DNA of 64,000 bases from Magnolia sinica (GCF_029962835.1 NC_080586.1:65480001-65544000); one strand, 5' to 3'. Counted from the first letter of the stretch, positions 43,201 through 58,200 are shown. Numbers and translations are program-made. Notes: generated by a model not told the origin, from the letters alone.

Positions 43201-46200
43201 GGTTGGTTTGCAGCTAATTTTTTATTTTTTTATTTTTTTTTAAGGATTTTGCATCATTTATTGCTGGATTTGAAGCCTCTTTGATATGCGGTTAAAGCCC
43301 TCGCTGATTTTTCTGTTGTCTGGTTGGAGGTATTTGATTGGATTGTCTCATACTGTGTGATGTGTGCTTGCATCTTCTCCACCTCCTCCTTCAACGACTC
43401 AGCAACTTCTTCATTTCGGGCACTCATTTCCAAGATGTGTAATGTGACCAATATTTATTAAGTGGGCCTGACTCGTTTATGTACCAGATAGTTGGGACGG
43501 ACTTGCTTATGCACTAGACAATTGGCTTGGGCTTGTCTTGACTGGGTGATTGTCCTAGCCTTGGCTCAATCTTATGAGTATATTGAGCTTGTTTACTTTG
43601 GGCAGTTGGCTTAGACTTGTTATTTATATTGGACAGTTGGTCCATTCTTATTTTTTCCAGATAGTTGTTCGGACTAATGATTGTGTTGGGTAGTTGACCC
43701 ACCCTTAATTGAGTTGGATAGTTGATTCAGACTCATTGTTTATATTGGATAGTTGGTCCATTCTTATTTGTTCTGGATAGTTGTGCAGACTTATGATTAT
43801 GTTGGGCAATTGGCCATGCCTTGGCTGAGTTGTAAAGTTGATCCAGACTCATTTATGCCGAATGGTTGTTCCGGTGGCTCACATCACTGAAGTTGCAGAA
43901 GTTCATGTTCACTAAAGGTTTGGAGGTCTCATCACCTCCACTTCTCATCAGCTTGTTTGCCTCTTGTCACAACTAGCGCTACTCATCTCCACAACCACAC
44001 TACTTTTTACAAAATCTTTTATGTGCCTCTCCAAACTGTGGGGGGGGGGGGGGGGGGGTTGATTATGCCAGAGAAGATAGTTCTTCTTTTCTTTTTTAGG
44101 TTTGATTATGTTAAAGAAGGATGTCTTTCTTTCTAGGTTTGATTATGTTAGCCCTTATTCCAAGCTGGGCCTTATTAGGATGCTCCAGCTCGAGGGGGAG
44201 TGTTAAAAAGTTGATAGCTGAATAAGGCGCATTGGGTCCAAGTCCATGTAATAAAGCACATAGGCCCCATTCACGTTTTTACTATTATAACTAAGAGTAG
44301 AGGGTTGGGGCTTCAATAGACCTTAAGCTTTTCACGTTCTTGCCAACTCTCTCCCCTCTCATTGTTTCTCTCTTCCACATTTCTTCTCTTTCTTTCTTCT
44401 TCTCATTGTAGCTTCTTGTAAGCCCTTAAGATTAGCACAATGTAGCCGTTTAACATATTTGTTACATGTTTTCCACCCCTTCAACAATATTGCCAATGCT
44501 CATGCTCATCTCCTTTACCATCTCCACACTATTTGGATAGTGTGCACTAGTTTCCTGTTCCACTGTGGACAACCGTATACACCCTCACATTCAACACCAA
44601 GAAGAGGAGATTGCAATCCACTCCCACGATTCTGAATCCCTTGATCGAGGTGACCCTCATTTCATGTTGACGATTCTTTCGTTTGATTCATAGCCCAACT
44701 AGGGTAACAAATATACATTCATCCACCTGATCTTCATACGCTTACATGTACAGTAGGGTAGCACAATCAATGGAATAATGCAAATGGTCAATACAGCGTA
44801 TGAGTGGTGCAGTATCATCATTAGGTGCCCAACAATATGGACACATTGAACAACTGTTTGACCTCTCGACAAGGTGGACCATGTTAAACTCATATCAACC
44901 TCGTTTGATGGTCAACAATCCCAGGGTCAGTGTTTTCTGTCCTGGTAGTTACATGGGAGACACCATTTCATCTTCAACTTTGATCCACCATCTATACATA
45001 TGGTGAAAATTGTTGATGGTGTGGTCTACTATACTGTGTTAATCCAAATGACATAAACACATTTTACATCCCACCAGCACTGGAGCACTGGATGATTTTT
45101 GGGTGTTAAATATCACGTCTCGCATCCCTGTCCAAATGACTGAAATTTCACATCCATTGATTTTTAGGTCTTGTTTAGATAGCAACTTACTGTAGCATTT
45201 TGTAACGTCTCGGAAAAACCCGTACAAAGACCCGAGTACCACCTCAGGCAGAAATCACCCAAGACCAAAACCTTTTAGAAATTAGGTTAATGCTAGCAAG
45301 TGCTAAACTAGAGTGCTTATGAAATTAGCACTAATCGCTTTAAATATGATCTGCAAGACCAAAAACATGCAGAATCATTGATGCTACATTACCCTGAAAT
45401 CTAGAATCCATCCTTAAACCCGGTTGCTCTCGGGAGCACACCGAAACTCCGTATCGGACCTGGACCGCATGTCGAAAGTCTGATGATCGCGAAACTATAC
45501 AGTTATGACCGCATTACTGGACTTGACAACCCCTTCAGAAATCAAGTCTTAATTGTGTCTAAAACTGCACAACTTGAGCCCGGAGCGAAGAGTGTGAGAA
45601 ACGTGAAAATATTTAGAAATAGAAATCCGAATTTAAGTAATCTGAGTCGTGTCACTTGCGGGCTAAATATAAGGATTCAAACTGTCAGAATCTGACCCAA
45701 ATACACTATCGGATCAGGAGAAATGTCCCACCCATGTCGATGTACTTGTGGCCCTAATCGAGTGACCGTGACCGTTGAACTGAAACTGGTCCGCCACGGC
45801 TGATCTGTAAATCCGATCGGAACGAAAACTCAGCCTGACCTAGATCCATGGTCAGGGAGCTTAAGTCCGACTGCACGTGGAAAAAGGGGCCACCAGAAGT
45901 GCTCCGTTGGACCGGAACGGTCCGTATTTGGATATAACTTAAGTATACCTTGGCCCTGGGGCCATTCCCATCAAACCTGGGCCTATATAAGGACCTTAAA
46001 CCCTCTCCCTCTCACCCCATACGAATTTGATAAAACCCTAGGAGAGAGAAGAGAAAAGAGAAGGGAAAAGAGAGAAAGTGAGAGTGAGAGTTGGAGATTC
46101 TTCCTGGGATTCGATCCCGCTACTCCACGCACTCAACCGCCACTCCTGTATCGCTATACAGGCGATTCCGATTCCGTTCTTAGGTAAGAAAATCTAACCC

Positions 46201-49200
46201 TAATCTGTTTTAGGGTTTCAGATAGTGTAAGTTATGAAATAGCTAACCTAATTTATGTTATAGGTTGCCAATCTGCCGTAGACAAAGACTTAGCTTTAAA
46301 ACTGAGTTCGTTACGAGTCTACCGGCGAAAGGTGCGGACTATAAACGTATAGGTTATGGTTTTCAAGGCTTTCAATGTCGGTTAATGGTTTATTACTGAT
46401 GTGGGTGCAATTTCGCATGCCAAATGCGATGTTTGTATCGCGTTTCTGATATATATGAACTATATTGAGTATAGTGTATTCCATGTATATGTAGAAAATA
46501 CCGTATACGTATGGAATTTGAACGTGTGTTTGCCATGATTAAGTGTCGTGTGTTTATGCTAGTTGTATGTGTAACAACTCCTTGGCGAAAGGATTTGCCC
46601 TAATACGTGCTATAACCAACATACATCATGTAGATTGGGATATGTAGTCTAAGTGTTTGTGGAAATGTCTGAATGATCAGGCATGTAGTAAATTGTACTT
46701 TATATGGGCGTTGAGAAGAGATTCTCAACTACCTTAACGATGTGTATGATTTCCTCCATGTAACTTGCATTCTTTGCTTGTTTTACTTAGGAACTACATG
46801 TGTGAATTCATGTTTAAGTTGAAATCCATCAAATGCTCATATGCTAGTATGATTGGAATTGTTGATCCATTACTGTTCTGATTAGCTTGTATGATTATCT
46901 ATTATAATTGAATGTGTTTGAGACTACGGAATAGTCCAGGTAATCAGTAACGGGCATTGAATAGGTGGCTGAGGTTAATTTCGCCACATAGGACGTGATC
47001 AATGAATCCGAGCCGTACTTGGGATGTCGGCAGTGGTTAGGCCACACGGAGTGCTTACGCACTTCATGTCGATCAACTCAACGTGCGCTCGTACTAATCG
47101 AGCTCGTCAAGTAACCCGATTGACCCGATGTATGTTCACCATGTATGGACGCTACTACTTGAATCTAAGATACCAAACTCACCAGTGAAAACCCCTTTAA
47201 CCTTGGTACCTCGATCCGCTAAGACTCATGAGCTAGGCATGGTGGTATGGGACATCGTGGTAGAGCTGTCGACCTACGCTGGGGTGACAAGCCTCCCCGT
47301 AGTGACTAGTGAGCAACCTAGACTCGTGAGCCGAATACGGTGGTATGAGACACTATATTCGAGCTGTCGGCCTACACTGATAAGGTGACGAGCCCTTTGT
47401 AGTGACCTCGAGCGTACACTAAGACTGCGTAGAGGCGACGAGCCCTTATGTAGCAACAAGAGTACACTAGGCTTGCACTGATAAGGTGACGAGCCCTTTG
47501 CAGCGACCTAGAACCGTATCATCGTATGAGATTTACTAGGACTGACGACCCTAGAATAGATCATTATTTGGGAATTGATATAAGGGAGGTACCTTAGCTT
47601 CCCAATCCTGCTGTATGAAAGGGACTAATAATAACTCAGTAATCACGCTCATTCCATCGCACTGCATGTGCCCCGGGTTGAAGAGCACAGAGGGAAGAAA
47701 GCATGCCGCCACCGTAAGATGGTGTCGCACGAGGGAGTGTAGGCGAGGGCATGCATCATGCTTACATTTCATCATTGCATTAATAAGAGTATCTAGGAAT
47801 GTCTGATATGTCTGCTTTGTCATTACTACTTGACTGAATTGATAACATGTTAACCTTTGCTCTATGATCCCACTAAGTTGATCACTCACTCCCACGTTCT
47901 AGGACGGTGTTCTGAACACCCACCAGACTCTGTCTTAGTTGCAGATGACGATGCGACTCAGGAGGCGGAGCCTAATTACTATGACGATCAGGATGAGTTC
48001 TCATATATGCAATTCTCCGGTGGTTTCGCTTAGGCCATCCGGATCGACGGGGCTACAGGGTTTATTATTGTAGCTGAACTATTTTGGACTATTACATGTA
48101 TATGGTGACTCAGTGATGTATTCATACTCTGGAGACCGATCGTGATCCTTTTGGCTCATACACGTTTATATACATTTTTCAGTCTTCCGCTTGCGTTATA
48201 TGAATTGATCTGGAGTATGAATTACTGTTTTGGTATAATCTCACTCATGATTAATGCACTAACACAGACAACATTTAATCATCATTATCTATATTGCATA
48301 AGTGATGCGTTGGAACTCGTGGGTTGAGTTTATGCTCAACCCCTGATTTTCAGGGCGTTACACATTTACTTGCATATAGGTAATCATTACTTAACTGCTA
48401 TTGTTTGGCTCAAGGGAGAAAATGCGTGGTCAATTACAACTGCATCCTCTGACATGATGTCAGTGTAAAGCAAGGTGTCCCATATCGGTATCGGTTGGCG
48501 TAACGGTGCCCTCCGAAACCGATACGGATACGGGGGCGTAAATTGGCCAAAAAAATATGAAAAAATATGGATTAAATCCAGAATAGTCTACGCATTCCAA
48601 ATCTGCATTCATTTATAAATGGGAACATGTTTATGGTGGTGTAACGGTCCACTCTTTGGTGAGAAGTTGTATGGATTTGACCGCAAAACTGATATATTTA
48701 ATTTTCTAACTATATACTATCAATGATAGATATATTTAAAAAAATGAAATTAAATTCAGGTAGATGGCGTTGCTAATTTGGGGCTGACTTGGAGGACCAA
48801 TTTATTCTCCAAATCAGCCTCAAATTCATGCCATTTATTGTCATTATCCCACTTATAAATTGGTGGACATTTATTGGATAGTGAATCATTAAAAAAAAAC
48901 CTTAAAAAATAAAAGTTCACAAATTAACAATTAAAACTATTCAAATAATTTGATTTTGGCATTGTGAGTTAGCAATTGCAGTCCATAATTTAATTGTCAA
49001 ATTTCAAGTTAATATGTCTCGTGTACAATTTTTTAAGGCTTGAATTAGGAGTGACTTGGATGTAAAGTGCAGCACACGTGTCAAAGTTTTTTGGGCCTCA
49101 CCCGTGATGAATGTGTTATATCTACACCATCCATCCATTTTGCCAAATAATTTTATGGCATGAGCCCAAAAATGAGGCACATCCAAAGCTCGGGTGAATT

Positions 49201-52200
49201 GCACCGTAAGAAACAATAATAATTAAACATTCACCGTTAAAAATTTATTGGGGGCTAGAAAAGTTTTAGATCAAGCTGGCATGTGTGTTTTCCCTTCATC
49301 CACGTCAATGTGACCCAATTTTTCTATGGTGTGGTCCACCTGAGATTTGGATATTACTAATTTTTTGAATCCTGACTTAAAATGACGTGGCAAAATGGAT
49401 GGACAATATGGATAAAACATATATATTATGGTGGGGCCCACTCGGGTCTGATCTGATTGGATGGAAAATAAACGTTACCGTGCGCCTACAAATTATTTAA
49501 CTGTGAAAATCATTATCCCTGCTGCTATTTTTGGTGTGGTCCAGATGATCTCTGGATAGAATTGTGATTTTCAGGGCGTTACACATTTACTTGCATATAG
49601 GTAATCATTACTTAACTGCTATTGTTTGGCTCAAGGGAGAAAATGCGTGGTCAATTACAACTGCATCCTCTGACATGATGTCAGTGTAAAGCTGCTATTT
49701 CCAACCAAATTTCCCCAGATTTGCTTTAAATTGCAACTTGCATTTTCGGATATATGGTACTCTACATGCATAATTACTTCCTTACACACGCATGCATCTA
49801 CTGTCTATATATTGACGATGTGGATATAACATACATTGTGGTGGGCCCCACAAAAATTTAGTACATCAATACACCACTAAGGATGGTGGTGGCACAACAT
49901 GCAATCCGCGTCTACCTTCGAAGGCATACACACTATGTTCTTCTCATGGAGTACATTTTTGATTTACAGATATAACCAAACATGAGAAGTGTCCTATCAA
50001 AGGTTTTTACTAGTAATTAAATAATTAAACAAACAGGTACAAGTTTGAGTGAAATTACTTTCATTTTGGTCAACTGGCGATGGTGTGAGTAATGATTACA
50101 ATTTTACTTTACAATACCGTGGAAAGTTGTAAACCAAACACACCCAAGGGATTTACATATCAAAGCAAACAAGGTAATCTCTTGGACAAAGATCACTGAC
50201 AATGGGGGACAAGTAATGTAAAAAGTAATCATAACCTACTTACATTAATTTACCATGGTAAATTGTAAAACGAACATGTCCTAGAGATTTGAAAATCCGA
50301 ATCTGATCCAATTTCAATTCAAATACACTGCTAATGTATTTTTTATGAAAGCCCACATCCCACCTTGGCCCATAACCCACCAGACCAACATGTGCTAATT
50401 TGGACTACTTATTTATAGATTTTTTGCCTAAATATCAAGATTTGCAATTTGCTATTTGTGGAAAATATAGGAGCTGATTTAAAGATGTGATTGAAGATAT
50501 AAGGGCTAATTTGAAGATGTGATTGAAGATTTGGAGGATTATTTCCTAGAGTTGCTTTTACAATTATTAGGCTTTTTCCATCTAAGATAGATTAGATTGA
50601 TTTGAAATCAATTATGATTGATTTGAGATCAATATCTTAGTTGGGGAGATTAGGATCTATAAAGGGGAAGTGGCGTAGGAGGTAGGCATTCCAAAATTTT
50701 CTAAGTGTGAGTTTTTTAAAGTATTGTAAGAGAAGAAGGTTGATATCAATAAAGTTTTTTTCCCTCTCTACTCAAATATTCTTGCAAGTGTATTCTTGTC
50801 CATTCTTTGTGATTTAGATGCCAAAATCTCATTGACTTGATAACTGGGTTGCACCAATTATTTTCCCCTTTTTCTATATAAAAATACCTCACTAATTTTC
50901 AAATCCCCTTGCAATTTGTGAGGGTAAAATTGTCCTGAAATTATATATATTAGAGATATATCGAATCAGATCTTTATCAAATCGAATCGGGGTGGATCTA
51001 AATCCGATCTGATTATAAACAGATCCTGTTTCCGAACTTGATCCGATAGATCCAGTTATTGGATCAGAATTGGATTTAATCGGATGAAATACGAATCGGA
51101 TCTAGATCAAGATCCAATCCATTGACAACCCTAATTGGAGCCTGAATTTCTGTGACCATTGTGTCTAGCCATTAACATGTTCACGAGTCAATGAAACTCC
51201 ACGTATTAGACATTTCATCGTCTGGTGATGTAATTGTCATGATCAGAAACATAACTGCTCATGAATACATGGTATAACATGTTTATAGTTTATGGCATCA
51301 CTAGCATGACTTATGGCTATAAACATGCTAATATGAGATATATGTTATAAAAAAATGCAGGCTTGAGTTAGGGCGTTCATGAAGGAAAAGGCCCAAGAAG
51401 TTGAAAGATACTATTGAAAGAAGCAGAAACGAAAGACAAGTACCTTTCCATCAGTCGCAAGCAGTTCTGCAATTGCTTCTATAAGTCCCCGCTGCAACAT
51501 TCTCCATCTCTGTTCTGTTTTGTTGAAGTCAGGGTTGGGGCACTAAATGGAATAACAAACTTCAGCCTAAACTTGGAGTGTATGATGATTATTTTGATGA
51601 GAACAATATAATGAGAATTTGTTGTGAAGCATCACACCAGAAAGTAAATTCCCACATAGAAAGAAATTTTTCATGATGAAATGGAACTAATAACTTGCTA
51701 AACATGAGGGCCACTCCAAGCAACAAATATGATATAAAATAAATTACTTTCCACAGAAAAAAAAAAAAAGAAAAAAAAGGCAGCTTGAAGTGACGCATAT
51801 ACATGTATCTGTAAATGACTTAACTTCCTCCAAAGATGGGAGATCATATCATTAAGAAGCTATTGAAGCATGGACATTTGTGTTTGTATCAAAGGTCCCA
51901 TGCTGAAAGAAAAATAAATTCGCACATAGAGTGATTTTTTCCATAATGAAATGGAACTTATAACTCACTGAACATGATGGCTAATTTATGAAACGAATAT
52001 GATAATTCTTTTCCACAGGAAAAAGCAACTTGATGTGATGCATAAGGTCTCAACTTTCTCCAAAGATACGCGATCATATAAAAAAGCGGTTGAATGAAGA
52101 AATGCATCACTGCAACTTATTCTCTAACCTAAAAGCGGCTCTAAAAATAATCCTTGGATCACAAATAATCTAATCAGTGTTTTAAATAGCTTACCCTATT

Positions 52201-55200
52201 CAGCATGTAGTTGACGCTATGTACCGTAGCTTAGCCTAAACACTATGTAACTCATTAAATAGCTTAAGTTCATGTAGCCTACACGACATGCTACATAGCC
52301 TATGCTACACGCTATGTAGTTTACACTATTAACTTATTTTTCACTAAAAAAAGTCAATTAATGTTTTCAATGATTTGTTACATTTTTCTATTTTTCAATA
52401 AAAATTAGTTAATCTTTTTGGTGATTTAGTAAAATAAAAAAAATAATAGTATTAAACCAGTTTTGTTACTCTTTCCTTATCTTTTATGGTTAATCTCTGC
52501 CATAGTTTTTTCTATTCTTTTATGTTGTGCTGGTTGCACCAGATATCATGAATTCCATTATTCATCAGTCTAATTTGGTGCAAAATATCGTGAAATTTCA
52601 TGATATTTGGTGCAACCAAGTGCAACCTTAATTAAAAATCTAGAAGTAAGATGTAGCTTACGACGTTATGCTACACGCTATGTAGCTTATGCCTCACTCT
52701 GCAGATTGAATGCCATGCTACATGCTATTCGCTATTTAATTCTAATAAACCCAAATGTACATGATTATTATAGTGAAAAGAAAAGGCATAGGAGATCTCT
52801 TGCCTTAAACCATCTCATATTGTTCAAGAAACCAGAAGGACATTCCCTGATAAGAATGAAGAAATGCATCATTGCAACATTTTCTCTAATTCACAAGCAG
52901 CTCTTGAACCCATCCTCAAGATAAAATATAACCTAAGAAACCAAACCTACATGATTGTAACCATTCCCCATGTCAACTTTGCACATCACATCCCCCCCCC
53001 CCCCAGCTCACCATCTCTTATGTCTATATACTAATTCGAGATCAGGACTCCAACCAGGATCTGTGTACCTATCAAAAGCTCCTTGAAAGGGGGAGATGAT
53101 AAATTGACTGCCTCATGCAACCTCAAAAAGTACACTTTGGGAATGATCTATTAAAGGCTTCTGACCAAACGTATTTGTCTAAAGGAGTATCACTGAAGAT
53201 TCCTAGAAGGTGGCTACTGTGAGAAGAACTAAAATGCTAGAGTTGAGATTTATTGCATCAGAGTCTATAATTTGATGGTGACTAAGAAAATAAAAATAAA
53301 AATTTGGTATTAGTTTTTTATAAATTTTTTTAAGCCATCCAAACACAAAGTATGAAGATCCACAATCGTAAAAACTAGGAAACAATCTCCATCATTCCTC
53401 TAGTGTACCTTCAAATTATTCAAAACTTAGAAGAGAAATATGAGGTGAATTTATTTATTTTTTTTCAAAAGGAAAGCTAATTGAAGTGTTTAGATATGAA
53501 AATTAATGACAGCAAGATCAAATACAGAAACATGGAGGCTTTCTATAGTCCAACAAAATAGGCACTTAATTTCGAATTTTGTATTAAGGCACAACCAACC
53601 TTTTAGAAATAAACAAGAAACTCACCTAGTTATAGCCAGTGTTCCAATTATTGGTGATATTTTCTATAATATCATTGATAATATCAGTATCAAGGGTCAG
53701 CAATACAGAAACCCAAGCAAGCAGAAAAATTCTAGATATCGCCAATATTTTGGATAATATCAGTGATGATATTGACATGGCTGATATTTTCCATTGAGCC
53801 CAAGACTTCCCGGCATTACCTGCCACGAATGTCAGATGGACAAGAAAAGAAAATGGCAAGTCACCTGTAGAGAATTTGTCAGCCACCATATTTCCGCGAA
53901 TGGGATCCCAACAAACCATATCAAAATCAAATGAATCCTGTGGAAGCGTAAAACAACCCAACAGGACTCCTCTCTTATCAAGCCCTGTCACCCCGATGCA
54001 CTCTTATTCCACTCCGGCAACAACTTTGTCAGGGAGCAGAGAAGTTGTCGTATACATGGCGGGAACAAGTCAGGGTCCACCACCGACTGTCGATGAGCGA
54101 ATGGCTGAAATGGCACAAACTCAGAGAACTCTGATGGAAGAATACCGGAGTCTTCGAGAGGATTTGAGAGAAGTTCCCAAAAATCGATTTTTTTTTTTCA
54201 TCATTTTTGTAGGATTTTTTGGGCGATTTGTTCTTTAGGTGATTTCAATCACTCCTCCTTTATCTTTTATTACTTGCAGTGTATGATATTTGAATGATAT
54301 AAATTCATTTTGGTTATAACTGCGCTGGTTTTTTTTAGATAACACATGGTTTAGGCTCCTATTAAATGGAAACTTATCACATATAGTTGTTTTTTCTTTT
54401 TCTTTTTCTTTTTCTTTTCTTTTTTTTTTTTTTCTTTTTTTTTTTTTAATATTTGATTCCTAAATGTGTAAACATGTGTATTTTTACATCTCGTGAAGTT
54501 CCACTAAAAGATGCCACCTTTGTCCCAATGTACTCCTCAGTCAGCGATATTTTTTCGGGTATAGGCAATAATATCGGCAATGTCGATACATGTTTAGGTA
54601 TCCTCAGTCTTTGATACATGTAACGATAATGATATTCTGAACATTGGTTATAACGATGGATAGACAACATGATTTTGGTGCTAAAAAGCAGAAGCACAAA
54701 AAGAATTTGAACACAAGCCAATAAAACCACGGACACAACAAAACAATGCCATAAGAATGCAAAGAAACTTGTATACCTGTATTGAAACAAGAACCATCTC
54801 TCCAAGATAACTAGAAGTTATGGAGCGAAATGTAGTGGTTGCATTTGTTGAGATGAAATATCTAGTACAACAAAGTCAAACATAGGGTCAGATTAACATA
54901 ATTAAGAAGGAAGTCTTAGAAGAAATAGGTGAATAAGTGCAAATAAAATACTGGCTTAAGAATTGTACAATGACAATTGTGCTTTGATAATATGTTTGTA
55001 AAGGACAAAGTAACACAGCATACAACACTAGATGGAGTGTGTATGATATGCTTGGCAGGAGCCATGGATGAAAAGCACAACATTTGTAAAGAAGAATTTT
55101 CAAAGATAAGAAATCATGTTGCACAAACTTGTGAAGTGATGTTGTAGGACTAGAAAGGTAGTGGAGACTAAGAGAGTGACAGTGTGGTGGACCCTGAGGG

Positions 55201-58200
55201 GTGAAGGGTGAGTCGTTCATGCGTGTGTGTGCGTAGGGGGCAACAAGTGAGGAATCTTAAGCCTAGTCACATGAAAAATGACACATACGTGTTTACGATC
55301 CAACTCTCTCGTAACGCTATCCACACTTTATATTCCATGTTTCTTATAATTTAGGCCAACATGAACATCAGGTGAGCGACATCCATATATAGTATTTGAA
55401 CCTTCAGTTAATTTTTCATGGCCATTCATTTCTTTTCTACCCATATTGTCCACATGATGATCATACAGCATGAGTTTTGGGACATTGAATCTACTTAGTC
55501 CGGATCCCCTGTTGAGCGGCTTCAGTTTGCAACTCCTTTGCCTCATTTCCACATGTGAGAGCAAGCGAAAAAGTCCACTCACTCAAGTAGTCTTAGAATT
55601 CCTCCATAAGTATGGTTTTCTCGAGGAATGGAGAGTGCTATGATGTGTGTTCACCACCATTTCCCAAAATGGTGGTGACTCATCTACCATACACATGGAA
55701 AGCAAGTACACTTACAACAATATGGACCTTCCAAATCAACATTGAGGACGGATCATAGAAAGAAAAATAACCTGATTGAACAATCCCAATAGAATGATTA
55801 GTGGTCATCAATGGGACGATTAAAAGTAGGTCGGAAGCTATCCAGATTTAACAAGCAAAATCAGATGGTTAAGCTGGTCCAGGCTGTGCAACTTTCAGAA
55901 AATGAATAATCCAGAATAGGGTCTATGATGTGGAAGGTCCGAACTGTTGTACATGCAACACCCATACAACATCTGAAGCACCACCTTTTTGGCAAAGCTT
56001 AGTGTAGCCCATAACCCACCCTTTTGACCTTAAATTATTTGAAACGCTTTGCCTTTTGTCTTTTGTCCACCTATTTTCAAATTCCTCTTGAACAAAGATC
56101 AGGGTCCTTTTCTGGAAACGAAAACAACTTGTAGTGACAAGGCCTTTATTTCAATATAAACTGCATTACAAGGACCCTTCATTTTCTTCAAGAAAGATGA
56201 TAATCTAGATTTTGTCAAGAAGTAGACCCTATACATATGACACTCTCTCTCTCTTGTAAAACTATCATGAATTGAGTTCCAAAAACTGTCATTTAAATAT
56301 TTTACGTATCCTGAGTTTTCAAAGTTAACAGCATACCTGATGTAGTGTTAAACAGTCAATGTAAACTTCAAATCAATTAAACCTATAATAGTTTTCCATA
56401 AACGGCTAAAAAGACTCTCAACATTGCCAAAAAATTCCTTGACGTTCATTTCTTCCAAAATGACAATTATCCATCTAACATCCACAACAAATGACAAAAA
56501 TCACATCTGCTGTCATAGGTTGTGCACGTATCAGGCATTATATGTGTGGTCCACTGTCATTGTGATCAGGTTTTAATGTTTAAGATATACAAAACTTACT
56601 TCTGGCATCTGTGATCCAATCTATAATGTCCTTGGAAACTTACACTCATGTGTTGCATGCAATTTTACCTACTAATATGATCAGAGTACAAGTTGTTATT
56701 TCACACACACACACACTCGCCATAGTGGGATTTCGCCACCTATGGGTACTGAACCCTTGACCTGGTGTTGAAACTCTTGTGAGTTGTGAGTCTACCACCA
56801 GGACAACAAGTTGAAGCTGGAGCTTTACAACATATGAAATAAACATTTCTTTCACCCAGACTTAGAACAAAACAATGACGCTAGAGCTTGGGCGCATTGG
56901 GTGATGACATCCACAAAATAAACTTGATTTTGATTGATCAGGATTCAGGATAGGCCAATAATAGTAATTAGTTATTAATAAGAATCTGTGCATCTTATAA
57001 CTCTGCTTGAGTTTTTGTCCTCTCATTGCTGGTCCCAAACCCCAATAAAGAAGGATTGTGTCAGGTTGGCAACTGGCTTTAAACTTTTGCAATGTCCTTT
57101 TCTCATGGGTCTTCTTGACACGACATTTCAAGCTAATGATAGGGAGTTTCATGCAAGTGACACGTTGCACTGGCACCTAGGTTCAGTTAGAAATGGACAA
57201 GGTTGGAGCGATGCACCGTAACGATGCCCAGTTGTGGTGAAAAAGTAGGGAAGGGTGAAAAAGTATGGGATGTTACATGCACCGTAACGCTGCGCAGTTG
57301 TGCCATTTTAGATAAGCACGGATAAAGAAGCAAGTCCAGAACGATAGACACTGTCTTGCCATGGAATGTAGGAACTATGACATATAAGAGTGTGGTGTTC
57401 ACGGAGACGATGAAACGAAGGAGAGTTAACATATCCTACATACATGGGACCAAGTGAAAAAAGTTTGGGAGGACATGGATGGACTAATACATGAATTCCA
57501 AATGGAAAGAGGATATTTATAGGAGGGGGACTTAAATGGCCATGTAGGAAATAATATTAACAAGGTTCAAAATTGGTGCATCAGGTTTCATTCATTCACC
57601 ACAAATATGGGTTCATATTGCCCCGTATTGCATTGTATTGGACTCTTTTGGGCCGATGTAGCCGTCTTGTTCCTGGATGATACTGGTACGTATCGAGAGA
57701 TATACCAGTTTCGGACAAATACTTAAAAAGTATCATTAGGCAGCCCAAGACAACACTCATACCAACAAATGGCCCGTTACACCATCTTAAACATGGTCAA
57801 AACCAAAAAAGAATACACGTTCAAAACCAGAAAAGTATTTTTTTCGCCTTAAAAAAATGACTGTTGTGGGGCCGTAACAGCTGTTATGGTCTGTAACATA
57901 CTGGTACAACAGCCAGCTGTTACGTTTGCCATTATCGTTATTGAATACCTTGGTCAGGAGTTGGTTGGTTCAAGTTGAGGGCTATAAAAGGGCAAGGGGC
58001 AGGCCCAAAAGGGCATGAGTGGAGGTGGACAGTATTTGATGACCTCTCATTTAACTGTGATCTGATCTCGATAGAGTAGAATTGCATAATATGATTGGTG
58101 TAGCCAATCCCTATTAGTTGGGATAGGGCTTAGATGATGATGCTGACAACTAGGCATCCATACGTCTTGTAAGATTCAACTAGAATAAAAGTTCTCAACA

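Larger units (their letters stand above)
41669..51133. mobile_element. hAT-type element, swollen by nested insertions
   Basis: Ends CAGGGCTGTAAACGGATC and, reversed from the right, TAGGGTTGTCAATGGATTGG, with a perfect 8-bp target duplication ATTGGAGC (41661-41668, 51134-51141). Both arms are rich in GGATC/GATCC words. No transposase was seen. After removing the LTR element (42322-44455), the solo LTR (45201-48362) and the duplicated segment, about 3 kb of original element remains. All of it sits in the last intron of the fusion gene. Confidence 0.72.

Noticed and set aside
47128..47895. Open frames within the 3.2-kb solo LTR
   Set aside because: They lie in tandem-repeat LTR sequence with no protein family match.
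53876..54238. Possible gag N-terminus (MAGTSQGPPPTVDERMAEMA)
   Set aside because: It has a coiled-coil look but no primer-binding site, LTR or capsid motif next to it; too weak to list.
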